64,000 nucleotides of DNA from Aurantiacibacter zhengii (GCF_003584125.1 NZ_QXFL01000003.1:62001-126000); one strand, 5' to 3'; shown: positions 8,184-17,467, numbered from the stretch's first letter. Made by a program: numbers and translations. Notes: a model not told the origin generated them from the sequence alone.

Positions 8184-8862
8184 TCCAGAGGGGAGATTCC
8201 AACGATTCAAGAAAGGCTTTGTGCCTCGACAACTCTTCCACCGTGGCGGCATGGGCCCGCGGTGCGCGGTACTCGCCTGTTTTCGGGACGAAACGTGTCT
8301 GCACTGCGGTCTGCGTGTCGGTGTTGTCCACCGCCAGCTGCAGCCCGATCTGACGCCCGCCGGTGAGTTCGACATAGACCTGCGCCAGCAATTCTGCGTC
8401 GAGCAGTGCACCATGCAAGGTGCGATGACTGCGATCGACTCCATACCGCGAACACAGCGCATCGAGCGAGTGCTTGGCGCCGGGGTGACGGCGGCGAGCC
8501 AGCACCAGCGTATCGACCATCCGGTCATTTCCGATGGCGACCTGACCGCATTGCCCCAACTCGAAATTGAGGAAGCCGAAGTCGAACTGCGCGTTGTGCG
8601 CCACCAGCGGCGAATCGCCGATGAATTCCAGCAGCGCCGCCACCTTCTCGGCAAAGCGCGGCTTGTCCGACAGGAAACTGGCGGAAAGGCCGTGCACGCG
8701 CTCTGCCTCCATCGGCATGTCGCGGTCGGGATTGAAATATTCGTGGAACGTGCGCCCTGTGGCAACGCGGTTGACCATCTCGATACAGCCGATTTCAACC
8801 ATCCGGTCGCCGGTGTTGGGGTCAAGGCCCGTGGTTTCGGTGTCGAAGATGATTTCGCGCAT
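8176..8862 (-). CDS. dnaQ: DNA polymerase III epsilon subunit
   Basis: A 228-residue DEDDh-type 3'-5' proofreading exonuclease of the replicative polymerase. The Exo motifs are clear: FDTETTGLDP (Exo I, Asp and Glu, residues 5-14), LVAHNAQFDFGFL (Exo II Asp) and HRTLHGALLDAELLAQVYVEL (Exo III His and Asp). The tail after about residue 180 should hold the short segment that binds the polymerase alpha subunit. It lies downstream of coaE with 24 bases between, in the order coaE-dnaQ typical of alphaproteobacterial origin regions. Confidence 0.96.
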   Translation of the reverse strand: MREIIFDTETTGLDPNTGDRMVEIGCIEMVNRVATGRTFHEYFNPDRDMPMEAERVHGLSASFLSDKPRFAEKVAALLEFIGDSPLVAHNAQFDFGFLNFELGQCGQVAIGNDRMVDTLVLARRRHPGAKHSLDALCSRYGVDRSHRTLHGALLDAELLAQVYVELTGGRQIGLQLAVDNTDTQTAVQTRFVPKTGEYRAPRAHAATVEELSRHKAFLESLESPLWTS

Positions 8863-8886
8863 GTTGCCCCTATCGCGCGGGACGGC

Positions 8887-9495
8887 TCAGCCGCGCAAGT
8901 CGGCTTTCAGCTTGTCCACCAGTGCCTGCACCTGCGCCGCCGTTTCCTCCAGCGTGGTGCCGGTGTCGATCACGTGGTCGGCGCGGGCGCGCTTCTCCGC
9001 ATCGGGCAATTGGATGGCGAGAATGTCGGCGAATTTCTCGGGTGTCATGCCCTTGCGCGCCAGCACTCTGCCGCGTTGCTGTTGGGGCGGGGCGGAGACG
9101 ACAACGACGGTATCGACAAAGGCCGCACTGCCTTTTTCGAACAATAGCGGAATGTCGAACAGGACCAGAGCCTTGTCGCCGTGGGATTCAAGGAACTGTT
9201 CGCGCAGGCGCGCGACCGCGGGATGGACGAGCGTTTCGAGCCGGGCGAGGGCATCGGCATCTGCGAAAACGATCGCCCCCAGCTTTTCACGCAGGACACC
9301 CTCCGCGCCGGTGCTGCCGGGAAAGGCAGCCTCGATTTCCGGCAACAGCAAGCCGCCGGGCCCCTGCATGCGGCGCACTTCCGCGTCAGCGTCGAACACC
9401 GGCACCCCGGCGTCGGCAAACATCTTCGCGACAGTGCTCTTGCCCATGCCAATGGAGCCGGTGAGGCCGATGATATGCGGTCGTCGCAGCGTCAC
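8887..9495 (-). CDS. coaE: Dephospho-CoA kinase
   Basis: The 202-residue P-loop kinase phosphorylates the ribose 3'-hydroxyl of dephospho-CoA in the last step of coenzyme A synthesis. The Walker A motif GLTGSIGMGKSTVAKMF lies at about residues 10-26, followed by PVFDADAEVRRM, the dephospho-CoA site. ALVLFDIPLLFEKG and the lid region QQQRGRVLARKGMTPE are also typical. It starts at GTG 9495, overlapping the aroE stop by 4 bases (GTGA), so it is translationally coupled in the maf-aroE-coaE-dnaQ series. Confidence 0.96.
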   Translation of the reverse strand: MTLRRPHIIGLTGSIGMGKSTVAKMFADAGVPVFDADAEVRRMQGPGGLLLPEIEAAFPGSTGAEGVLREKLGAIVFADADALARLETLVHPAVARLREQFLESHGDKALVLFDIPLLFEKGSAAFVDTVVVVSAPPQQQRGRVLARKGMTPEKFADILAIQLPDAEKRARADHVIDTGTTLEETAAQVQALVDKLKADLRG

Positions 9496-10349
9496 TGGGT
9501 CAGCATCCTGCGTAACTGCGCGTCACCATCACCGCGCGGCGGGGCGACGCCGAAGAACTTCTCGAAAGCGACCGCAGCCTGCCCGATAAGCATGGATAAA
9601 CCGTCAACCGTGCGAAAACCCCGGTTCCGCGCTTCCTCGATCAGCGGGGTTTCCAGCGGCGCGGTGACGATATCGTAGACCACGCTGCCGGGCGGAACAT
9701 GGCTGAAATCGAACGCCAGCGGCGGCTGGTCGCGCATCCCCAGCGGGCTGGCGTTTACCACCAGATCGAAACATCCTTCGCGGTCATCGAACGCAAAATC
9801 GGTCGGTTCGGCAAAGTGATCGAGCGGAACGGCATGGTGCTGCTGGCCGGGTGCAAGTTCATCGAGGATGGCCTGCGCCTTGGCCGGGTCCCGGCCCGCC
9901 AGCACGACGGTGATGCCGTGGTCCAGCAGCCCGGCCACAATTGCTCGCGCCGCTCCGCCGGTGCCCAGCACCCGCGCCATGCGGAAATAATGCGGGCTCG
10001 CAAGATCCTGCGCCAGCGGCTCGAGAAATCCGGCAGCGTCGGTGTTGTATCCGGTAAGCGAGCCGTCGCCTCCGCGCACGACCGTGTTCACCGCCCCGAT
10101 CCGTTCGGCTAGCGGATCCAGCCTGTCGCAGTGATCCATAATCGCCAGCTTGTGCGGCATGGTAACGTTGCAGCCCGCCCATTGCGGGTCGTCCCTCCGC
10201 GCTGCCAGGTACTCCGCAAGCCCGCCGGTTTTCACCTGCTGGCGATCATAACGCGCATTGAGGCCCAGCTGGTCAATCCAGTAGCCATGGATTGCGGGCG
10301 ATTTCGATTGCGCGATCGGATCGCCGATGACCTCGGCATGGCGGCTCAT
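9492..10349 (-). CDS. aroE: Shikimate dehydrogenase
   Basis: A 285-residue NADP-dependent enzyme that reduces 3-dehydroshikimate to shikimate in aromatic amino acid synthesis. The substrate-binding domain opens with [19 protein letters not shown] and includes [13 protein letters not shown] with the catalytic Lys. The Rossmann half carries [19 protein letters not shown] and an NRDPAK-type loop (AGRDPAKAQ). SPLGM and the C-terminal [13 protein letters not shown] are present. ATG 10349 overlaps the end of maf by 4 bases. Confidence 0.96.
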   Translation of the reverse strand: MSRHAEVIGDPIAQSKSPAIHGYWIDQLGLNARYDRQQVKTGGLAEYLAARRDDPQWAGCNVTMPHKLAIMDHCDRLDPLAERIGAVNTVVRGGDGSLTGYNTDAAGFLEPLAQDLASPHYFRMARVLGTGGAARAIVAGLLDHGITVVLAGRDPAKAQAILDELAPGQQHHAVPLDHFAEPTDFAFDDREGCFDLVVNASPLGMRDQPPLAFDFSHVPPGSVVYDIVTAPLETPLIEEARNRGFRTVDGLSMLIGQAAVAFEKFFGVAPPRGDGDAQLRRMLTQ

Positions 10350-10924
10350 CGCCGCAACTCACCCAGATCGCGGAGCGCTCCCAGCACCGACAACAAAGGC
10401 ATGCCGAGAACGGTGAACTGATCCCCCTCGATATGTTCGAACAGTTGCGGGCCGCGCGCCTCTATACGAAACACGCCGACGGAATGACCGACTTCGGGCC
10501 ACTCGGCGTCGAGATAACTTTCGATGAACTCTGACGACAGCTCCCGGACCTGCAGGCGTGCGACAGACGCGTGACGCCATACCACTTCGCCGCCGCGGGC
10601 GATGGACGCGGCCGAGTGCAGATGCATCGTCCTGCCCGAAAAGAACGCCAGGTGTGCGGCAGCTTCGTCGCGGCTGGCCGGTTTGTCGAAGCGCCTGGCG
10701 TCCACCACCACGAGCGAATCGCTGCCGAGCACGGGGCGTGATGGTTCCGCGATCGCCAGCGCCTTCGCCTCTGCCAGCGCCAGCGCAATATCTGCCGGGG
10801 CCGCACCGTCCATCCGCGCTTCGAGTGCGCGCTCATCGAGGTCTGCCGCCTGCGCCTCGAATGCCACTCCGGCAGCCTCCAGCATCGCGCGGCGCGAGGC
10901 GGATTTCGATGCGAGTACGATCAT
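10346..10924 (-). CDS. maf: Maf-family nucleotide pyrophosphatase
   Basis: This 192-residue Maf/HAM1-fold protein hydrolyses non-canonical nucleoside triphosphates (dTTP, UTP or m7GTP depending on subfamily). Family signatures are [17 protein letters not shown] at the N-terminus, [18 protein letters not shown], where the catalytic Asp sits, and [25 protein letters not shown]. It begins at ATG 10924, overlapping the stop of the upstream PPDK regulator by 4 bases, and ends overlapping aroE. In C. crescentus and Rickettsia maf also lies next to the origin gene RP001. The exact substrate class is not certain. Confidence 0.93.
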   Translation of the reverse strand: MIVLASKSASRRAMLEAAGVAFEAQAADLDERALEARMDGAAPADIALALAEAKALAIAEPSRPVLGSDSLVVVDARRFDKPASRDEAAAHLAFFSGRTMHLHSAASIARGGEVVWRHASVARLQVRELSSEFIESYLDAEWPEVGHSVGVFRIEARGPQLFEHIEGDQFTVLGMPLLSVLGALRDLGELRR

Positions 10925-11775
10925 ATCGGTTTCGTGCCAGCCTGCGGCGCACGGTTGTCGTCCCGGCGGGCCTCGCGCTCCTGATAGAGTTTGATGATTG
11001 CGGCCGCGGTCTCTTCGATGGAACGGCGCGTCACGTCGATCACTGGCCAGCCGTTGTCTGCGAACATCCGGCGGGCGAAGGCGACCTCCTTGTTGACGTT
11101 CTCCTCGTCCACATAGGACGTCTCGGTCTTCTCGTTCAGCGACAGCAGGCGGTTGCGGCGTATCTGGATAAGCCGGGTCGGCGCCGTGGTCAGGCCGACG
11201 ACCATCGGATTCTTCAGCTTGAACAGCAGGTCTGGCGGGGGGCTTTCCACGACCAGCGGGATATTGGCGACTTTGAAGCCGCGATTGGCCAGGTAGATGC
11301 TTGTCGGCGTCTTCGACGTGCGCGAGACACCTGCCAGCACCATGTCGGCCTGCTCCCAGTTTTCCCACGAGATACCGTCATCGTGCGCAATGGTGAACTG
11401 GATGGCATCGACGCGCTTGAAATAGGCCTCGTCCATCTTGTTTTTGCCGCCCGGGCGGCCATGCGCCTCCTGTCCCAGCCGTTCCTCCAGCGCCTCCACC
11501 ACAGGGTCTAGCGCGGCGACATGGGGCAGGGCCTCCTTGCGGCAGAATTCCTCCAGCCGGTCGCGGGTCGCCTCGTTGCTGAGCGTATAGAGGACAAGAC
11601 CGGGGTTGGCCTTGAGGTCTGTCACGATCCGTTCAAGATGCTGGACCGAGCGGACCATCGGCCAGAAATGGCGCTGCACGTCGGCATCGCCGAACTGCGC
11701 CAGCGCGGCCTTGGCCAGCATTTCCAGCGTCTCGCCGGTGGAATCGGACAGGAGGTGAAGGTGCAGTGAGGCCAT
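10921..11775 (-). CDS. ppsR: Pyruvate, phosphate dikinase regulatory protein (DUF299 kinase/pyrophosphorylase)
   Basis: The 284-residue protein belongs to the DUF299 bifunctional serine/threonine kinase and phosphorylase family. The family controls PEP synthase or pyruvate phosphate dikinase by ADP-dependent phosphorylation and Pi-dependent dephosphorylation. The N-terminal [19 protein letters not shown] and the P-loop [19 protein letters not shown] are diagnostic. This is the RP001 homologue that flanks the origin opposite hemE in Caulobacter and Rickettsia. ATG 11775 has GGAG 8 bases upstream and matches the family start; ATG 11793 is possible. The start codon lies within a DnaA-box-like 9-mer. 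The gene reads away from the predicted oriC. Confidence 0.93.
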   Translation of the reverse strand: MASLHLHLLSDSTGETLEMLAKAALAQFGDADVQRHFWPMVRSVQHLERIVTDLKANPGLVLYTLSNEATRDRLEEFCRKEALPHVAALDPVVEALEERLGQEAHGRPGGKNKMDEAYFKRVDAIQFTIAHDDGISWENWEQADMVLAGVSRTSKTPTSIYLANRGFKVANIPLVVESPPPDLLFKLKNPMVVGLTTAPTRLIQIRRNRLLSLNEKTETSYVDEENVNKEVAFARRMFADNGWPVIDVTRRSIEETAAAIIKLYQEREARRDDNRAPQAGTKPI

Positions 11776-12075
11776 GTGGATATCTCCACGCATAAACCAC
11801 GGGAGCGATTGGGGGACAAGCTGTTGGTCAAGTTAGCCCCGGATCCAAACCGGTTTCATCAGGCCACTCGTGGACAGGCGGGCCTGTTTCTGGACAGGCT
11901 GGGGATAGTGGGGAGAAGTGTCGTTTGACTCAAGACCGGCCATGAGTCGCGCTCAAGCAAATGGGTTCTCAAGCCGGGAGAAATCGGGCAGTGACGCGCA
12001 ATCCCCGTAATCCACAGGGCCAACAACGTCCTGAATCCTTCTATATATATATTTATTGTTTGATTGGACTCTTCG
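11776..12075. other. oriC: Predicted chromosomal replication origin (oriC)
   Basis: This 300-base non-coding gap lies between the PPDK regulator (RP001 homologue) and hemE, where the Caulobacter and Rickettsia origins lie. It holds an AT-rich tract (12030-12066, including TATATATATATTTATTG) next to hemE, a likely unwinding element. DnaA-box-like 9-mers are TGTGGATAT (11775-11783) and TAATCCACA (12008-12016), each one mismatch from TTATCCACA, and a weaker TGGGGATAG (11900-11908). Four GANTC methylation sites lie at 11927, 11944, 12033 and 12067. CTCAAG repeats three times (11929, 11952, 11968) and TGGACAGGC twice (11871, 11891). Genes on both sides read outward. Seen: motifs and synteny; inferred: origin function. 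Confidence 0.72.
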
Positions 12076-13092
12076 ATGCCCGGATGTCTCCTTGATACGC
12101 TTGCCGGCCAACGGACCCACAGGCGTCCCGTATGGTTCATGCGCCAGGCCGGGCGCTACCTGCCCGAATACCGCGATCTGCGCGCCGAAAAGGGCGGTTT
12201 CCTGGAACTGGTCTATGACAGCGAGGCGGCTGCCGAGGTCACCATCCAGCCGATCGACCGGTTCGGCTTCGACGGGGCAATCCTTTTTTCGGACATCCTG
12301 ATCGTGCCATACGCGCTCGGGCAGGACCTGTGGTTCGAGGCGGGCGAAGGTCCGCGGCTGGCCCCTCCGCTTGTCGATGGGGCCTGGGAAGGGCTGGAAC
12401 GGGCCTTCCAGCGCTTCGACGCGGTCTACCTGACCGTGTCCCGGGTAAAGGAGCGCCTGGGCCCTGAGACCACCTTGCTGGGCTTTGCAGGTTCGCCATG
12501 GACCGTGGCGACATACATGGTGGCAGGGCAGGGATCGAAGGACCATCACGCCGCACGCAAGCTGGCCTACCGCGATCCGCAGGCCTTTGCCTCGCTGATC
12601 GGCGCTATCGAGGCCGCGACCATCGAATACCTGATCGGCCAGATCGATGCCGGGGCCGAAGCGGTGCAGCTGTTCGACAGCTGGGCAGGCTCGCTTTCGC
12701 CGTCGCAGTTCGAGCAATGGGTGATCGCTCCCAATGCCCGCATCACGGCCGCGGTTCACGAGGCACGGCCGGGCGTTCCGGTCATCGGATTTCCGAAAGG
12801 CGCCGGGGCCAAGCTGATCGCCTATGCCAACGAGACCGGCGTCGACGGGCTCGGCATCGACGAAACGCAGGATCCGGTCTGGATCCACGCCCAGCTTCCT
12901 GCCGATATGCCGGTTCAAGGAAATCTCGATCCCATGCTGTTGCTGGCAGGTGGCGAGGCGCTGGACAGTTCCGTGCGCAGTATCCTTTCTGCCTTTGCCG
13001 ATAGGCCGCATATCTTCAACCTGGGCCACGGTATCGACAAGGAGACGCCGATTTCCCACGTCGAACATGTGCTGAAACTGGTGCGCGGCTAA
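12076..13092 (+). CDS. hemE: Uroporphyrinogen decarboxylase
   Basis: A 338-residue cytosolic enzyme that removes four carboxyl groups from uroporphyrinogen III to give coproporphyrinogen III in heme synthesis. It has the family signature PVWFMRQAGRYLPEYRDLR near residues 19-37 and GFAGSPWTVATYMVAGQGS in the middle. The catalytic Asp is in RFGFDGAILFSDILIVPYALG, and HGI..TP near the end (FNLGHGIDKETPISHVEH) is also typical. I use ATG 12076; TTG 12064 would add four residues, and neither has a strong ribosome-binding site. The AT-rich tract just upstream may serve both as promoter and as origin unwinding element. hemJ follows after 56 bases. Confidence 0.95.
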   Translation: MPGCLLDTLAGQRTHRRPVWFMRQAGRYLPEYRDLRAEKGGFLELVYDSEAAAEVTIQPIDRFGFDGAILFSDILIVPYALGQDLWFEAGEGPRLAPPLVDGAWEGLERAFQRFDAVYLTVSRVKERLGPETTLLGFAGSPWTVATYMVAGQGSKDHHAARKLAYRDPQAFASLIGAIEAATIEYLIGQIDAGAEAVQLFDSWAGSLSPSQFEQWVIAPNARITAAVHEARPGVPVIGFPKGAGAKLIAYANETGVDGLGIDETQDPVWIHAQLPADMPVQGNLDPMLLLAGGEALDSSVRSILSAFADRPHIFNLGHGIDKETPISHVEHVLKLVRG

Positions 13093-13148
13093 GGGGTGAC
13101 GAAACCGCTCCGCGCGCCTAGATACAACCCATGCAGGATGCCCTCGCG

Positions 13149-13574
13149 ATGACCTATCTTTGGCTCAAGGCCGGTCATATCATTTTCGTGATTTTCTGGA
13201 TGGCCGGGTTGTTCATGCTGCCCAGGCTGTTCGTCTATCATCAGGAAGCGCCCGAAGGCTCCGAGGAAGCGGCGAAATTTGCCGAACGCGAGCAGAAGCT
13301 GCTCAAGATCATCCTGCTACCCTCAATCATCGTCGTGTGGGTGCTGGGCCTCGCGCTGGCCTTCACGCTCGAGGCATGGAACCAGGGCTGGCTGCATGCG
13401 AAACTGCTGCTGGTGCTGATCCTGTCGGGCTACCATGGCTATATGTCGGCCTATGCCAAGAAGCTGGCGAGGGGCGAACGCCCGTTGAGCGGAAAGCAGC
13501 TGCGGCTGCTGAACGAGGTGCCGGGCATAGCCGTGGCGCTGATCGTCGTGCTGGTGATCGTCAAGCCGTTCTGA
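13149..13574 (+). CDS. hemJ: Protoporphyrinogen IX oxidase HemJ
   Basis: The 141-residue inner-membrane protein has four hydrophobic helices and matches the HemJ (UPF0093) family, which oxidises protoporphyrinogen IX to protoporphyrin IX. Key blocks are KAGHIIFVIFWMAGLFMLPR with the conserved His, LFVYHQEA, and a later loop with KLLLVLILSGYHGY and RLLNEVPGIAVALIVVLVIVKP. It sits between hemE and rho, its usual alphaproteobacterial position. ATG 13149 (MTYLWLKAGH) has AGGA upstream and fits the family start; ATG 13131 would add six residues. Confidence 0.92.
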   Translation: MTYLWLKAGHIIFVIFWMAGLFMLPRLFVYHQEAPEGSEEAAKFAEREQKLLKIILLPSIIVVWVLGLALAFTLEAWNQGWLHAKLLLVLILSGYHGYMSAYAKKLARGERPLSGKQLRLLNEVPGIAVALIVVLVIVKPF

Positions 13575-13611
13575 TTCTCCGGCGAGCCACGCCGCCCTCC
13601 GATTTTGCGAA

Positions 13612-13640
13612 TTGACCGGACATGGCGAAAGCCATATCTG
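13612..13640 (+). promoter_or_regulatory. Candidate rho promoter
   Basis: TTGACC (13612-13617) and TATCTG (13635-13640) are spaced by 17 bases, close to a sigma-70 promoter. A start near 13647 would give a leader of about 125 bases before rho. Long leaders are known to mediate Rho autoregulation in other bacteria, so such control is possible here but not shown. Confidence 0.45.
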
Positions 13641-13771
13641 CGTGTGCACTCCAACGGCAAAGAGTCGCCTTCCATGAGCGACACGGTCTGCTTTCTCCAA
13701 GCCCAGATTGACCAGCCGGCATCCCGAACTATCGGCCAATTTACTGGCCAAAATACTGGAATTTAACGACA

Positions 13772-15028
13772 ATGCATCTCAAAGAACTCAAGAAAAAGGC
13801 GCCGGCAGAACTGGTCTCGATGGCCGAGGAACTGGGCGTCGAGGGCGCTTCCACGCTGCGCCGGCAGGAACTGATGTTCGCCATTCTCAAGGAAGTGGCG
13901 GAAGAGGGTGAGGAGATCCTCGGCATCGGCACCATCGAAGTGCTGCAGGACGGCTTCGGCTTCCTGCGCTCTCCCGAAGCGAATTACCTTGCCGGGCCGG
14001 ACGATATCTACGTCTCGCCCAACCAGGTCCGCAAATGGGGCCTGCGCACGGGCGACACCGTGGAAGGCGAGATCCGCGCGCCCAAGGATGGGGAGCGGTA
14101 TTTCGCACTGACCAAGCTGAAGGAAGTCAATTACGAGGATCCGGACGCCGTGCGGCACCGGACCAACTTCGACAACCTGACCCCGCTGTATCCCGACAGC
14201 CGCCTAAATCTCGACACGAAGGACCCGACGGTCAGGGACAAGTCGGCCCGTGTGATCGATCTCATCAGCCCGCAGGGCAAGGGCCAGCGCGCACTGATCG
14301 TGGCGCCGCCGCGTACCGGTAAGACCGTGCTGCTGCAGAACATCGCCAAGGCCATCACCGACAACCATCCGGAAGTTTTCCTGCTGGTGCTGCTGGTGGA
14401 CGAGCGGCCCGAGGAAGTCACCGACATGCAGCGCAGCGTGAACGGCGAGGTGATTTCCTCTACCTTCGACGAGCCTGCCTCGCGCCACGTGCAGGTCGCC
14501 GAAATGGTGATCGAGAAGGCCAAGCGCCTGGTGGAGCACAAGAAGGACGTGGTTATCCTGCTCGACTCGATCACGCGCTTGGGCCGTGCCTACAACACCG
14601 TAGTCCCATCATCGGGCAAGGTCCTGACCGGGGGTGTGGACGCCAACGCCCTGCAGCGTCCCAAGCGTTTCTTCGGTGCTGCACGTAACATCGAGGAAGG
14701 CGGCTCGCTCTCCATCATCGCCACTGCGCTGATCGACACCGGCAGCCGCATGGACGAGGTGATCTTCGAGGAATTCAAGGGGACTGGTAACAGCGAAATC
14801 GTGCTCGACCGCAAGGTGGCCGACAAGCGTATCTTCCCGGCTCTGGATGTCGGCAAGTCCGGCACCCGTAAGGAAGAGCTGCTGGTGGACAAGGAACAGC
14901 TTTCCAAGATGTGGGTGCTGCGCCGTATCCTGATGCAGATGGGGACCATCGATTCGATGGAATTCCTGCTCGACAAGATGAAGGATTCCAAGACCAACGA
15001 AGACTTCTTCGCCACGATGAACCAGTAA
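13772..15028 (+). CDS. rho: Transcription termination factor Rho
   Basis: The 418-residue protein is a full-length Rho helicase. The N-terminal helical Rho_N domain begins [20 protein letters not shown], followed by the cold-shock-like RNA-binding domain ([23 protein letters not shown], about 62-84). The ATPase domain carries Walker [19 protein letters not shown], Walker [17 protein letters not shown] and the Q/R-loop region [23 protein letters not shown]. It unwinds RNA-DNA hybrids to terminate transcription. It follows hemJ after a 197-base gap with its own candidate promoter and is convergent with the glutamate synthase-like gene. Confidence 0.97.
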   Translation: MHLKELKKKAPAELVSMAEELGVEGASTLRRQELMFAILKEVAEEGEEILGIGTIEVLQDGFGFLRSPEANYLAGPDDIYVSPNQVRKWGLRTGDTVEGEIRAPKDGERYFALTKLKEVNYEDPDAVRHRTNFDNLTPLYPDSRLNLDTKDPTVRDKSARVIDLISPQGKGQRALIVAPPRTGKTVLLQNIAKAITDNHPEVFLLVLLVDERPEEVTDMQRSVNGEVISSTFDEPASRHVQVAEMVIEKAKRLVEHKKDVVILLDSITRLGRAYNTVVPSSGKVLTGGVDANALQRPKRFFGAARNIEEGGSLSIIATALIDTGSRMDEVIFEEFKGTGNSEIVLDRKVADKRIFPALDVGKSGTRKEELLVDKEQLSKMWVLRRILMQMGTIDSMEFLLDKMKDSKTNEDFFATMNQ

Positions 15029-15075
15029 TCGGCAAGGCAGGGGCGGGGTCGATCTTCCCACCCTGGCCGCGCCTT

Positions 15076-16692
15076 TCAGGATACCGGCAGGAAGGTGTCG
15101 GCGCTGGCGGCATCCCAGTGCCGGGCGTAGGGGGTTCCGGCTGCATCCTGCAGCAGTTCTCCGTGGCCGAGAAACCGATAGAAGCGGTCCATTGAATCGG
15201 ATCGGACCGGGTTCTGGCGCTCGCGAATCAGGTGCGGGGTTATCTGCCAGGGCGTCTCGAGGCCAAGGGCGACTACGATTTCGCGCAGTGCGCGCAGCGT
15301 TTCGCGCTGATAACGGGTCACGCGCTCGGCCTTGTCTTCGACGACGAGCCCACGCTGGCGAACCGCATCCTGCGTGGCGACCCCGGTGGGGCACAGGTCC
15401 GTGTGACATTTCATCGTCTGCACGCACCCAAGCGCGAACATGAATGCGCGCGCAGCGTTGCACCAGTCCGCTCCCAATCCGAAGTTCATCGCCATGCCCG
15501 CGCCCGAGTGGACTTTTCCGGCAGCCGCTATCTTTATCTGGTCCTTCAGCCCGGTTCCGACCAGCGTGTTACGCACCATGATCAGGCCCTCGCGCAGCGG
15601 CATACCTACCGTGTTGGAAAATTCGATCGGGGCCGCTCCAGTGCCACCCTCGGCCCCGTCCACAGTGATGAAGTCGAGGGTAATGCCCGTTTCCAGCATG
15701 GCCTTGGCAAGGGCCATCAACTGGTGCGGCTGGCCCACGCAGAGCTTTACCCCCACCGGCTTGCCCCCGCTCATGTTGCGCAGGCTGGCGCACCATTCGA
15801 TCAGTTCGACAGGGGTGGAAAAGGCCGAGTGAGCAGCGGGCGAAATGCAATCCTGCCCCTGTTCGACACCGCGCACTTCGGCGATCTCGCGGGTGACCTT
15901 GCTTCCCGGAAGCACCCCGCCGTGCCCGGGTTTCGCACCCTGACTGAGCTTTACCTCGACCATCTTGACCTGGTCGATCGATGCCTGTTCGGCAAACCGG
16001 CCCGGATCGAAGTCGCCGCCTTTTGTGCGACAGCCGAAATAGCCGCTGCCTATTTCCCACACCAGATCGCCGCCGGCAGACGTGTGATAACGCGAGAGGC
16101 CGCCCTCGCCAGTGTCGTGATAGAAATTCCCCGCCTTCGCACCGGCATTCAGCGCCATGATGGCGGTTGCGGACAGCGAGCCGAAACTCATGGCCGAAAT
16201 GTTCAGCAGGGCGGCGTCGTAGGGCCGTTTGCACTGCTGCGATCCCACCGGACAGCGCCAGCTCTCGTCCGCTTTCGAATTGGGTGCCATGGAGTGGCTA
16301 AGCCATTCATATTCCTCGGAATACACATCGAGTTCGGTACCAAAAGGATGTTCGTCGAGCTGCCCTTTCGCCCGGGCATAGATTATAGCCCGCTGGTCGC
16401 GGTTGAATGGCCGCCCCTCCAGATCGGTCTCGACGAAATAGGGCTGGATGTAGAGGCGCAGATCCTCCGCCAGCCAGCGAATGCGCGCCAGTAAAGGATA
16501 ATTGCGGCGCAGGGAGTGCTTGCGCTGGACCAGGTCCCACAGCCCGATGATGGACAGGGGCCCGGTGATCACCGCCAGCCAGGCTGCCGGATGCCATATC
16601 GCGGCCAGCGCCGTGAGCCCGATGACGAGGACCAGCGCGCCGAAGCGCGTCACCAGGTCGCCAGAGAGACTGCTCCTTGCGTTGTTCTTCAC
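15076..16692 (-). CDS. FMN-binding glutamate synthase family protein
   Basis: A 538-residue protein with a hydrophobic N-terminus (about 15-50) and a glutamate synthase FMN domain. The domain contains ISAMSFGSLSATAIMALNAG, GGLSRYHTSAGGDLVWEIGSG, GVLPGSKVT, FITVDGAEGGTGAAPIEFS and a Cys-rich stretch CVQTMKCHTDLCPTGVATQ that could bind a [3Fe-4S] cluster. It lacks the glutaminase domain of GltB. Members of this stand-alone family are of uncertain role; glutamate synthesis should not be assumed. It starts at GTG 16692, nine bases after the dienelactone hydrolase-like gene, probably in one operon. Confidence 0.9.
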   Translation of the reverse strand: MKNNARSSLSGDLVTRFGALVLVIGLTALAAIWHPAAWLAVITGPLSIIGLWDLVQRKHSLRRNYPLLARIRWLAEDLRLYIQPYFVETDLEGRPFNRDQRAIIYARAKGQLDEHPFGTELDVYSEEYEWLSHSMAPNSKADESWRCPVGSQQCKRPYDAALLNISAMSFGSLSATAIMALNAGAKAGNFYHDTGEGGLSRYHTSAGGDLVWEIGSGYFGCRTKGGDFDPGRFAEQASIDQVKMVEVKLSQGAKPGHGGVLPGSKVTREIAEVRGVEQGQDCISPAAHSAFSTPVELIEWCASLRNMSGGKPVGVKLCVGQPHQLMALAKAMLETGITLDFITVDGAEGGTGAAPIEFSNTVGMPLREGLIMVRNTLVGTGLKDQIKIAAAGKVHSGAGMAMNFGLGADWCNAARAFMFALGCVQTMKCHTDLCPTGVATQDAVRQRGLVVEDKAERVTRYQRETLRALREIVVALGLETPWQITPHLIRERQNPVRSDSMDRFYRFLGHGELLQDAAGTPYARHWDAASADTFLPVS

Positions 16693-16701
16693 CGGCTGGC
16701 T

Positions 16702-17400
16702 TCAGCCAAGGTGCCTGGCGAAGAATTCCGCGCTACGCTTATCGGCCAGTTGGGCCGCTTCCTCGTCCCGCCGCTTACCGAATTCGGTGGCGAAGCCGTG
16801 ATCCAGGCCTTCGTAATCGTGCAGCGTCACCTTGGGATGGTCGTCCAGCCCTTCGTGCATCTTGGTCTGCGTTTCCTTGTCGACAAAGCCATCTTCCGTG
16901 GGGATGTGCAGCATCAGGGGATGGGCGATGGCGTCCTTCTCCCGCAGGAGTTCGTCTATACCCACGCCGTAGTAGCCGACAGTCGCATCGGCGTCGGTCC
17001 TCGCTGCGGTCATGTAGGCAAGGCGACCACCAAGGCAGTAACCCACTGCACCGACCTTGCCTGTTTCCGTAAGCGTCCGGGCGTACTTGATCGTTGCTTC
17101 GATGTCGCGGATCGCCGCGTCCTGGTTCAGCTTGCCCATGAGATCGAGAGCACGCTGGAATTCAGGTTCGATATCGGGGTCCAGCTCAACGCCGCGCTCG
17201 ATGCGCCAGAACAGGTCGGGGGCGAGGGCGAGATAACCTTCCTCCGCCAGCTTGTCGCACTTGCGCCGGATGCCTGCGTTCACGCCGAAGATTTCCTGGA
17301 TCACGATGATGGCTGACTTCGGTTCACCCTCGGGGCGCGCGATGTAGGCGTCGAAGGCTTCGCTACCGTCGAGGGTGGAAATCCGCACTGTCTCACTCAT
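16702..17400 (-). CDS. Dienelactone hydrolase family protein
   Basis: The 232-residue alpha/beta hydrolase matches the dienelactone hydrolase family. The nucleophile elbow is GAVGYCLGGRLAYMT with Cys in the GxCxG motif. The acid and histidine are in TEDGFVDKE and GLDHGFATEFG near the C-terminus, and EIFGVNAGIRR is the typical early strand-helix. Characterised members open the lactone ring of dienelactones in chlorocatechol breakdown; most genomic relatives have unknown esters as substrates. ATG 17400 begins MSETVRIST. It is the first gene of a pair with the FMN protein and divergent from the DUF6489 gene. Confidence 0.88.
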   Translation of the reverse strand: MSETVRISTLDGSEAFDAYIARPEGEPKSAIIVIQEIFGVNAGIRRKCDKLAEEGYLALAPDLFWRIERGVELDPDIEPEFQRALDLMGKLNQDAAIRDIEATIKYARTLTETGKVGAVGYCLGGRLAYMTAARTDADATVGYYGVGIDELLREKDAIAHPLMLHIPTEDGFVDKETQTKMHEGLDDHPKVTLHDYEGLDHGFATEFGKRRDEEAAQLADKRSAEFFARHLG

Positions 17401-17467
17401 ATAGGACTCTCCTGGGCGTTGAATTGGTCTATGCCTATCTACGCGCGTATCGAGAAAGGTGTCCGCA

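Noticed and set aside
11776-12075. CtrA-type TTAA-N7-TTAA sites in the origin gap
   Set aside because: None found by eye on either strand; Caulobacter-like CtrA control of the origin is not supported.
15029-15075. Possible bidirectional terminator between rho and the glutamate synthase-like gene
   Set aside because: Only a loose GC-rich pairing with a short AAGGC/GCCTT base and no T-run; too weak to annotate.
15232-16494. Open frame of 420 codons opposite the glutamate synthase-like gene
   Set aside because: Antisense to conserved FMN-domain codons; no start signal or motif.
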